Assembly (NCBI GenBank): GCA_030141605.1
Contig: JAQGDQ010001662.1
Span: forward strand, 1-30,623
Reading direction: 5' to 3'
Origin: Tubiluchus corallicola
Lineage: Eukaryota; Priapulida; Priapulimorpha; Priapulimorphida; Tubiluchidae
DNA: 30,623 nucleotides
Under the pieces are notes generated by a model, which made no database searches, was not told where the DNA came from, and saw nothing but the letters and a program-made list of their open reading frames with translations. How positions within the stretch are numbered: the stretch's first letter is position 1; every line of letters starts with the position of its first letter. This document shows, one piece after another, positions 1-11,089 of the stretch. Position numbers and translations under genes: made by a program.

Positions 1-984
1 GCCTTACGGTAAGCAAAAAAGTTCGTCAATGCAAAATAGTAGGCCGCTTTTAATTTAATGCAAAACCGGACCCAATTTTTAACTGTTGGTCAAAACAATC
101 TACTCTTTTTCAAAAATGATTTACGTGAAAGAATTATTACCACACAAACACAATTTCGCGTTCTTCACTGTTACATACATTTCACCATTCGCTAGTTAGA
201 CGGACACTAGCGCTAGCATTTCGGAAATGCATTTCACAAAAAGCAGGTGCTGTACCTTTCAGTTTAGATTTGTTGGTTTGTGATGAGCTACACACGTTCG
301 ACAGCTCATGCCATTCACATTTGAAATTTGAGTTTTTATCTTAAAACTTCACTAGTACAACACACTGAATATCTTACAGTAACACTGTACTTCAATTCTC
401 GCTTTCGCAAACGCGTGCAACACGCTCGTGGAATATTTTTGCTATTGAAAATTATGTTAGTTTGTGATGTCATCAGTAGTTGGGCTCGCCCGTCGTTAAA
501 TAAGTTTTTCCTCTATTATTTAATTATCAGAAACGCTTTTGCAATATTAAATGTGTTAAATGTATACTTTTTATCGAACTTGAAACTAGGGCAATGTATG
601 AACAATCATCCCGTCTTCCTTTAAGGGGAAAAAAGGGAACTTTAATGTAAATACCAAGGAACTTGCCACACAAAGTTATATTGCTTGGCAGCCCACCGTT
701 AATTATGTTTTTAATCTATTATTAATTATCAGAAACGCTTTTGCGGTATTAATTGTGTTAAAATGAAAACTTTTTAACGGGCTTGAAAATGGGGATAGTA
801 CATGAAAAATCATCCTGTCTTTTTTTAAAACCATTGTCCGGTAATCTGAAAATAATTTTACAAAATAAGCAGTTATTATCAACAGAAGTAACTAACATTC
901 TAAGCATGTTTTATATTTACAGCTGATTAGTTCTAATTCTATTACTAATAAGGTTATTCTGCTTTGTTTTCCTTGCCTAAAAGG
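1..984. other. 3' flank of the P450 gene, no gene recognised
   Basis: AT-rich sequence. An open frame at 328-624 (+) lacks an ATG start and looks like chance. It contains a diverged direct duplication (listed separately). On the minus strand no canonical AATAAA lies close downstream of the P450 stop. The variant TATAAA, reading minus at about 914-909, is the nearest plausible poly(A) signal, but this is weak. Confidence 0.5.
494..829 (+). repeat. Diverged direct duplication, about 130 bp, two copies
   Basis: The stretch at about 494-623 and the one at about 699-829 share the same order of words, including an exact 20-base run starting taattatcagaaacgctttt. Both end in a match to aatcatcc followed by tgtctt or cgtctt. 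The start-to-start spacing is about 205 bp. Origin unknown. Confidence 0.7.
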
Positions 985-1074
985 TTAAAGGTCAACATAA
1001 AGCATGGTAAACAGAATCACAACGTCTTTATCACTTCCACGCTTGTGCTGATCTTCAGGTGCTATTATTAAAAC

Positions 1075-1884
1075 GAAGACTTCTTGCTGATAGACTGGCA
1101 ACTCGAAGACTTCTTGCTGATAGACTGGCAACTCGAAGACTTCTTGCTGATGGACTGGCAACTTGAAGACATCTTGCTGATAGACGTGCAATTCGAAGAC
1201 TTCTTGCTGATAGACTGGCAACTCGAAGACTTCCTGCTGATAGACTGGCAACTCGAAGACTTCTTGCTGATGGACTGGCAACTTGAAGACATCTTGCTGA
1301 TAGACTGGCAACTCGAAGACTTCTTGCTGATAGACTGGCAACTCGAAGACTTCTTGCTGATAGACTGGCAACTCGAAGACTTCTTGCTGATGGACTGGCA
1401 AGTCGAAGACTTCTTGCTGATAGACTGGCAACTCGAAAACTTCTTGCTGATAGACTGGCAACTCGAAGACGTCTTGCTGATAGATTGGCAACTCGAAGAC
1501 TTCTTGCTGATAGACTGGCAACTCGAAGACTTCTTGCTGATGGACTGGCAACTCGAAGACTTCTTGCTGATAGACTGGCAACTCGAAGACTTCTTGCTGA
1601 TAGACTGGCAACTCGAAGACTTCTTGCTGATAGACTGGCAACTCGAAGACGTCTTGCTGATAGACTGGCAACTCGAAGACTTCTTGCTGATAGACTGGCA
1701 ACTCGAAGACGTCTTGCTGATAGACTGGCAACTCGAAGACTTCTTGCTGATGGACTGGCAACTCGAACACTTCTTGTTGATAGACTGGCAACTCGAACAC
1801 TTCTTGCTGATAGACTGGCAACTCGAACACTTCTTGCTGATAGACTGGCAACTCGAAGACTTCTTGCTGATAGACTGGCAACTA
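1075..1884 (-). repeat. 30-bp minisatellite (27 copies) in the P450 3' UTR
   Basis: A 30-bp unit (ttcttgctgatagactggca plus actcgaagac) repeats about 27 times with point variants and no indels. It begins within a few bases of the P450 TAG stop at 1889-1891, so it should lie in that gene's 3' UTR. Because 30 is a multiple of three, frames stay open for hundreds of codons on both strands, giving ten-residue repeats such as VYQQEVFELP (minus) or LIDWQLEDFL (plus). Neither long frame has a convincing initiation context outside the array; the minus frame begins at a TTG. I treat these as repeat-driven open frames, not proteins. Confidence 0.9.
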
Positions 1885-1888
1885 CTTT

Positions 1889-2085
1889 CTAGTCAAGGTA
1901 ACAATTGTGAACACGAGGAACGAAGCAAATGTCATGGGGCAATGGCGATCTCATAATGGCGTCTGACATCAAATCCGGTTCCGGTCGATCATCCGGAAAT
2001 GCGAGAGTAAAACTCTGCATTAGTGCAGTAAAAAAGAGGAACATTTCCATCTCTCCGAGTATTTTGCCCACACATTGCCGTGGAC
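1889..2085 (-). CDS. P450 exon 7 (residues 449-513): haem cysteine and C-terminus
   Basis: Acceptor ctacttttttcag|GT, phase 1. Joined to exon 6 it completes FSVGPRQCVG with Cys453, then LGEMEMFLFFTALMQSFTLA, typical CYP2 helix L, and ends HNCYLD before TAG (1891-1889). The 30-bp minisatellite starts within a few bases of the stop. The open frame beginning MGKILGEME is only the in-frame remainder of this exon. Confidence 0.94.
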
Positions 2086-5047
2086 CTGAAAAAAGTAGAA
2101 GAAAAAGGAATAAAATCTTATTGTTATGACGGCGAAATGCTGTTTATTTTCGACCCCACCCTCCACATTGCGATGGTCTCGTCCGTACGAAGCCATGGCA
2201 TAGTGGCTTTGAATGCCAGGTATAAAACCTTCGGTATGGAACGCTTTCGTTGATTAGGCAGGTAAACGGGCAGGTATTTTTACCATCACAGCACCTGTTC
2301 CGTAAAAACAACTATGAAGGACACAGGACAAGTTTACTGACAAGTTTGCTTCAACAAATCTCTGTCTGACTTTATAAAGTTTGCATCAACTTGGCAGTGA
2401 ATACTTGACCTCCGAAATACGAGGGAACGAACTGACCAGGGAACCACCAATCAGACCCCCTAGCGCCATGGACCAGCAACGTTAAATCATCATAGGAGGA
2501 ATAGTAACAACAATAAGAACAGCAACGTCACAGCAAAAGATACATCTTTATAGAGTTACTTCGCGAGTCACACGAAAAACAATCCAGGTTGTTTGACTGA
2601 AGGTATGGCTGTATGTGTGACTCCTTCTCTAGGAGATGGGCTGATAAAGGTGAAGAAAAATAGGTTTATTCCAGTACTGAAAACAGTGGAAACACTTTTA
2701 AAAGAATCGAGAGGTAAACGTTTGAATTAGCATAGCAAAAAAGCTTGACACGACAAATACAAAAATCATTGGTCGTTTTTAAATAATCAAATTTTTAAAA
2801 TTCATAATTATAGTCACCGTCTGACGGATCATACCAAATTACCAATACCATTCTATCAATGAAAGCTTTAGTAAAAATACCTGACGATATTCTTACCAGA
2901 TGGTTGAATAGATGGCGCCACAGTACAGTTTTAGTTACTCTTTAATGCATATACAACTAGTATCTTCATGTAAAACAGTGAAATGTGGGGCTTAACTGCA
3001 ACTTGGGAAGGAGAAATGAATTTATTTCACAGAGGCCTACTCAGAAAAATCTTAAAAAATAAAATGGCCATTATATCATTTCAAATGAGCAGCTGTATAA
3101 CAGAACCAAAGAGGAACTTTGAAGCACTAAAATCAGAATCAGAGGACTAAGATGGGTACGACGTTTAATGAGATTGCCAGAAACAACACCAGTAACATTA
3201 TCATTGAACATTAGAGCACTAAAATCAGAATCAGAAGACTAAGATGAGTAGGACAATTAATGAGATTGACAGAAACAACTCCACTAAGATTATCATTAAA
3301 CATTAGAGCACTAAAAATCAGAATCAGAAGACTAAGATGGGTACGACATTTAATGAGATTGCCAGAAACAACACCAGTAACATTATCATTGAACATTAGA
3401 GCACTAAAATCAGAATCAGAAGACTAAGATGAGTAGGACAATTAATGAGATTGACAGAAACAACTCCACTAAGATTATCATTAAACATTAGAGCACTAAA
3501 ATCAGAATCAGAAGACTAAGATGGGTAGGACATTTAATGAGATTGCCAGAAACAACATCAGTAAGATTAGCATTAAACATTGGAGCACTAAAATCAGAAT
3601 CAGAAGACTAAGATGGGTACGACATTTAATGAGATTGCCAGAAACAACACCAGTAACATTATCATTGAACATTAGAGCACTAAAATCAGAATCAGAAGAC
3701 TAAGATGGGTAGGACATTTAATGAGATTGCCAGAAACAACACCAGTAAGATTAGCATTAAACATTAGAGCACTAAAATCAGAATCAGAAGACTAAGATGG
3801 GTAGGACATTTAATGAGATTGCCAGAAACAACTCCACTAAGATTATCATTAAACATTAGAGCACTAGAATCAGAATCAGAAGACTAAGATGGGCAGGACA
3901 TTTAATGAGATTGCCAGAAACAACACCAGTAAGATTAGCATTAAACATTAGAGCATTAAAATCAGAATCAGAAGACTAAGATGGGTAGGACATTTAATGA
4001 GATTGCCAGAAACAACTCCACTAAGATTAGCATTAAACATTAGAGCACTAAAATCAGAATCAGAAGACTAAGATGGGTAGGACATTTAATGAGATTGCCA
4101 GAAACAACACCAGTAAGATTAGCATTAAACATTAGAGCACTAAAATCAGAATCAGAAGACTAAGATGAGAAGGACAATTAATGAGGTTGCCAGAAGCAAC
4201 ACCAGCAAGATTAGCATTAAACATTATAGCACTAAAATCAGAATCAGAAGACTAAGATGAGCAGGACAATTAACGAGATTGTCAGAAACAACTCCACTAA
4301 GATTAGCATTAAACGAAGCACTGGAACTTACTAAACGACCACCAGGCAAAACCAAATACAACTTGGATATCAAAAATTCATACGTTACAAAAGCTAACTT
4401 TATGAAGTGTGACAATGTTCTACTGGCCTATATTCTAAAAGCAAGTGTGAAAGTTTTCTGACGTAAAATTAATGGTGCCTGGAGGTATTATGACAATTGA
4501 CAATCAAACACAGTAAGATACTACTGTATCATAAAATTGGCAAAGATGATAACTTACGTGTAACAGTTAACATGCAAGTGTCTGCAACAGGATTTGTTTG
4601 GGTCAGTTTTTATTGATTTTTTTGCATGCTGAATTTTTGAATATAGTCTTGAACACCATTGTTGAGAACAATCGCGATCAACATTCAACAAAACATTGTG
4701 AGGTATTTTCACAAAAGCGATTGTTAACGTAGACGCTAATAGTTAAATAAAAGCTTGTCAGTTCGGCTTGTGGGGCTGTGGTCAGTTCGTCTCGTGACAT
4801 AATAGGCCAAAAGTAGATCAATTGTGGACTCTATGAGTGGATATGACACGAATAAACGCATTTTTTCTTCTGTTCTTCGTAAGTTTGTGCATCGAATCTT
4901 CCAGAGCTTATCCTAGAACTGGGTTACGTTTTCCGCTATGGCGGCGCAACTTGCGTACAAGGTCAGTGACATTTACCACGATTAAGAATTATCAATTATT
5001 ATTAATATACTAATGCTAACTATTATATTATTATTATTATTATGTAT

Positions 5048-5109
<62 letters not shown>

Positions 5110-8100
5110 TTATTGGATATTTCAAATGCATTAAATCATCAACATTAAAATGTACAAGTGCATTTCATATAATAATGTAAATCCTAGCACATAAACAGTA
5201 CATACACAATTCACTATTATGACTGAAGCTAAAATCGTAATTACAAGTATTATATGTATTATGACATGTCTAATAACATGTCTAATTCAGCTAATAACAT
5301 GGCTAGTAATTATAATAATTATATACATATGTCTCCTCAACTCTGAAGTAAAAAGTGTGCATTTTCTAAACCTCTCTTGATATGACGTTTCCCAGCTGCA
5401 TGGATAATTGATTACGATGCAAATTTAACAGTAATAAGTGAGCATTTTCTAAGCCTCTCTTGGTATGACGTTTCCTAGTTGCATGGATAATTGATTACGA
5501 TGCAAATTTAACAGTAATAAGTGTGCATTTTCTAAGCCTCTCTTGATATGACGTTTCCTAATTGCATGGATAATTGATTACAATGCAAATTTAACAGTAA
5601 CAAGTGAGCATTTTCTAAGCCTCTCTTGATATGACGTTTCCTAGTTGCATGGATAATTAATTACAATGCAAATTTAACAGTAACAAGTGAGCATTTTCTA
5701 AGCCTCTCTTGATATGACGTTTCTTAGTTGCATGGATAATTGATTACAATGCAAATTTAACAGTAACAAGTGAGCATTTTCTAAGCCTCTCTTGATATGA
5801 CGTTTCCTAGTTGCATGGATAATTGATTACGAAGCAAATTTAACAGTAACAAGTGAGCATTTTCTAAGCCTCTCTTGATATGACGTTTACCAGCTGCATG
5901 GATAATTGATTACGATGCAAATTTAACAGTAATAAGTGAGCATTTTCTAAGCCACTCTTGATATGACGTTTCCTAGTTGCATGGATAATTGATTACGATG
6001 CAAATTTATCAGTAACAAGTGAGCATTTTCTAAGCCTCTCTTGATATGACGTTTCCTAGTTGCATGGATAATTGATTACGATGCAAATTTAACAGTAACA
6101 AGTGAGCATTTTCTAAGCCTCTCTTGATATGACGTTTCCTAGTTGCATGGATAATTAATTACAATGCAAATTTAACAGTAACAAGTGAGCATTTTCTAAG
6201 CCTCTCTTGATATGACGTTTCTTAGTTGCATGGATAATTGATTACAATGCAAATTTAACAGTAACAAGTGAGCATTTTCTAAGCCTCTCTTGATATGACG
6301 TTTCCTAGTTGCATGGATAATTGATTACGAAGCAAATTTAACAGTAACAAGTGAGCATTTTCTAAGCCTCTCTTGATATGACGTTTCTTAGTTGCATGGA
6401 TAATTGATTACAATGCAAATTTAACAGTAACAAGTGAGCATTTTCTAAGCCTCTCTTGATATGACGTTTCCTAGTGCATGGATAATTGATTACGATGCAA
6501 ATTTAACAGTAATAAGTGAGCATTTTCTAAGCCACTCTTGATATGACGTTTCCTAGTTGCATGGATAATTGATTACGATGCAAATTTATCAGTAACAAGT
6601 GAGCATTTTCTAAGCCTCTCTTGGTATGACGTTTCCTAGTTGCATGGATAATTGATTACGATGCAAATTTAACAGTAATAAGTGAGCATTTTCTAAGCCT
6701 CTCTTGATATGACGTTTCCTAATTGCATGGATAATTGATTACAATGCAAATTTAACAGTAACAAGTGAGCATTTTCTAAGCCTCTCTTGATATGACGTTT
6801 CCTAGTTGCATGGATAATTGATTACGATGCAAATTTAACAGTAACAAGTGAGCATTTTCTAAGCCTCTCCTGATATGACGTTTCCTAGTTGCATGGATAA
6901 TTAATTACAATGCAAATTTAACAGTAACAAGTGAGCATTTTCTAAGCCTCTCTTGATATGACGTTTCTTAGTTGCATGGATAATTGATTACGATGCAAAT
7001 TTAACAGTAACAAGTGAGCATTTTCTAAGCCTCTCTTGATATGACGTTTCCTAGTTGCATGGATAATTAATTACAATGCAAATTTAACAGTAACAAGTGA
7101 GCATTTTCTAAGCCTCTCTTGATATGACGTTTCTTAGTTGCATGGATAATTGATTACAATGCAAATTTAACAGTAACAAGTGAGCATTTTCTAAGCCTCT
7201 CTTGATTCGACGTTTCCTAGTTGCATGGATAATTGATTACGAAGCAAATTTAACAGTAACAAGTGAGCATTTTCTAAGCCTCTCTTGATATGACGTTTAC
7301 CAGCTGCATGGATAATTGATTACGATGCAAATTTAACAGTAATAAGTGAGCATTTTCTAAGCCACTCTTGATATGACGTTTCCTAGTTGCATGGATAATT
7401 GATTACGATGCAAATTTATCAGTAACAAGTGAGCATTTTCTAAGCCTCTCTTGATATGACGTTTCCTAGTTGCATGGATAATTGATTACGATGCAAATTT
7501 AACAGTAATAAGTGAGCATTTTCTAAGCCTCTCTTGATATGACGTTTCCTAGTTGCATGGATAATTGATTACGATGCAAATTTAACAGTAACAAGTGAGC
7601 ATTTTCTAAGCCTCTCTTGATATGACGTTTCTTAGTTGCATGGATAATTGATTACAATGCAAATTTAACAGTAACAAGTGAGCATTTTCTAAGCCTCTCT
7701 TGATATGACGTTTCCTAGTTGCATGGATAATTGATTACGAAGCAAATTTAACAGTAACAAGTGAGCATTTTCTAAGCCTCTCTTGATATGACGTTTACCA
7801 GCTGCATGGATAATTGATTACGATGCAAATTTAACAGTAATAAGTGAGCATTTTCTAAGCCACTCTTGATATGACGTTTCCTAGTTGCATGGATAATTGA
7901 TTACGATGCAAATTTATCAGTAACAAGTGAGCATTTTCTAAGCCTCTCTTGATATGACGTTTCCTAGTTGCATGGATAATTGATTACGATGCAAATTTAA
8001 CAGTAACAAGTGAGCATTTTCTAAGCCTCTCTTGATATGACGTTTCCTAGTTGCATGGATAATTAATTACAATGCAAATTTAACAGTAACAAGTGAGCAT

Positions 8101-11031
8101 TTTCTAAGCCTCTCTTGATATGACGTTTCTTAGTTGCATGGATAATTGATTACAATGCAAATTTAACAGTAACAAGTGAGCATTTTCTAAGCCTCTCTTG
8201 ATTCGACGTTTCCTAGTTGCATGGATAATTGATTACGAAGCAAATTTAACAGTAACAAGTGAGCATTTTCTAAGCCTCTCTTGATATGACGTTTACCAGC
8301 TGCATGGATAATTGATTACGATGCAAATTTAACAGTAATAAGTGAGCATTTTCTAAGCCACTCTTGATATGACGTTTCCTAGTTGCATGGATAATTGATT
8401 ACGATGCAAATTTATCAGTAACAAGTGAGCATTTTCTAAGCCTCTCTTGATATGACGTTTCCTAGTTGCATGGATAATTGATTACGATGCAAATTTAAAA
8501 GTAATAAGTGAGCATTTTCTAAGCCTCTCTTGATATGACGTTTCCTAGTTGCATGGATAATTAATTACAATGCAAATTTAACAGTAACAAGTGAGCATTT
8601 TCTAAGCCTCTCTTGATATGACGTTTCCTAATTGCATGGATAATTGATTACGATGCAAATTTAACAGTAATAAGTGAGCATTTTCTAAGCCTCTCTTGAT
8701 ATGACGTTTCCTAGTTGCACGGATAATTGATTACGATGCAAATTTAAAAGTAACAAGTGAGCATTTTCTAAGCCTCTCTTGATATGACGTTTCCTAGTTG
8801 CATGAATAATTGATTACGATGCAAATTTAACACCATGTTTACATTCAAAAACACGTTTTCAAAGGCAGATTCGTGCAAACACGGTAAAAAACACTTTAAC
8901 TCAAGATGTGCCATTCTGGCGTAGTTCTCGACAAAGACCTTCATATTTGAGCGTGCAGTAAGTGCGGTTTGATGTACTACCATTGGTGACGTGTAGACGT
9001 ACCGTATGGGAAACGATTTGTCTTGCTTATCTGTTACATCAGTTACAAAAAACGAATGTTCCCCTGGTGTCAGATTGCTGAACGAAAACCGAAAAACAGA
9101 AGTATGGATATGAACCAAAAATCTGTAATAAATATCTGCACTGCACACAACAGAAAAGTGTTTAGTGAAGTACAGAAAACATGAGTAGCAAAACTGCTGC
9201 ACTGAACATTGAGCAAAAACTAGAAAGCAAAAACAGTCAGTAAAACCTGTTTCACAGCCTGTATACAGGTTTTGAACTTGACCTATGCAGAGTTGCACAG
9301 GCCTCACAACAACCATTAATTTTAGATAGGGAGAGGACCGGTGTGTATGTAGTCACTGGACCATACAATTATACTGAAGGTAAGTCAGCTGGTAGAATGT
9401 AATAAGATTAGCACATAGATGGCAGCACCTAACTACAATGTACAATTCCAACTTCCACAAAACTCATTTCTCGATTCTTTGTATTTCTAAAGGCATAACA
9501 AACATCAGCGACAATACAACCATGGTAAGTCTGCATCCAAGAATCACCAGAAAATCGAAGCATCAGGACCGTGGTTAGACGGCTTGCTTCCTCAGCCACT
9601 AGGACACTTCGTTAGAGATGCACCAAACCATCGAAGAGGGCGCCACCAAGGTCACAAGGGGAGGTGACATAGTGACGTGATTTAATGTATTTCTCGAATA
9701 CAACTATTCAAACAAATAATGTAAAGTATGCTTTCTTTTGTAAAAACAAATAAAATTTTGAAGTAATGCAATAGAAAAAGTCAATAAATTGTGCAGTTTG
9801 CGAAATGCTAGCTCTGTAGAAGTCTGTACTTTGCACAATGCAGAATGAAAGATAAATTACTGTGTGGACCGAAAATGAAACTAGGTAACCCTTTTTCTTC
9901 TTCTTTCTTCAAAATCTCATTCCACCTGTTGTAGGCATTGGGGTATTAACATTTATCAGAGTATTCCACCCATTTCCATCTGCAGCTAACAGCGTAAGTT
10001 CTTTTATTTCTAAAGATAGATTTGGTTGAAGTTGTTAAACATCTTTATTTATCTTAACTATCCAAGTTGTTTTTGGTTTGCCATGTGGTTTTTTTGCAAG
10101 GTTTTGAGGCTTCCTTTAAGGCGATTCTTACTGGTGCTTCATTTGGTAATCTTAGAAGATGTCCTAGCCATCTTAATCTGTGGATCTTGACTTTTGAACT
10201 CCAAGAAATTTCTTTTGTTCTGTTGTATAAATCTTCATCTTTGATCATGTATGGCCATCTTATCTTTAAAACTTTCCTAAGAGGACTTTTGTGAAATGTG
10301 TCAATCTGCTTTTCTTGAGTAATCGCTAAACCCCAAATTTCACTACTGTACATAAATATGCTGGTAACGTAAGCATTAAATAATCGAAGTCTTATGTTAA
10401 TTTCTCGTTAGTTAATGCATTCTTATGCTGATGAAACGCATGCATTGCTTGTTGCTTTCTGCTTTTTTAATGTCGTCTACGGTGCTTAGAAAAGTGCCCA
10501 TGTAACCCGGTTACTTATAATTACAGCAGATAATTTGTGATTGAACCCCCTTTTTATGTCTGCTCTTAAGTCTTCAGGACAAGTATAAATGAGTTAATAA
10601 ACATCGTTTGAAAAGAATTATTTTACTACGTAGTCTTTTCTCGAGACATTGTGCTGCGCTAATCTTTCTATTTCATATGTTTTGAGCAAAAACAACAAAC
10701 TCGTAATTAATAAAATTGTGTAAATCGAATTTTCAGTGAAAAATTGCAGTGTCATACTGTACTGTACCGCGACGAAGTGCACGGCTGAGTGGTTACTCAC
10801 CCTCCTCTCTCTCACTCAGTCTCTCTCTCTCTCCCTCTGCTGCTTCCTCTTTCTGTCTCTATTTTTTCTCCCCTCTCCCCCCTCTCTCTCTCTCTCTCTC
10901 CCTCCCTCTCCTCCTCTCTCTCTCCCTCCTCTCCCTCCTCTCTTTCTCTCTCTCCCTCCTCTCTCTCTTCCTCTCCCCTCTCGTCTTCTCTCTTCGCTCC
11001 CCCTCTCCACTTCCCCTCTCTCTCCTTCTCT

Positions 11032-11089
<58 letters not shown>

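Noticed and set aside
328-624. 98-codon plus frame
   Set aside because: Begins at a non-ATG codon, overlaps the diverged direct duplication and has no gene-like features.
985-1956. Long repetitive proteins on both strands (VYQQEVFELP and LIDWQLEDFL repeats)
   Set aside because: Opened by a 30-bp unit whose length is a multiple of three. No ATG start for the minus frame, and it lies downstream of the P450 stop, in the 3' UTR.
2221-2265. TATAAAA box and CAG|gtaaac on the plus strand
   Set aside because: No open frame or partner exon found. The box alone is expected by chance in AT-rich DNA.
1075-8832. CRISPR-like arrays
   Set aside because: Repeats are contiguous with no unique spacers, and the locus is eukaryotic.
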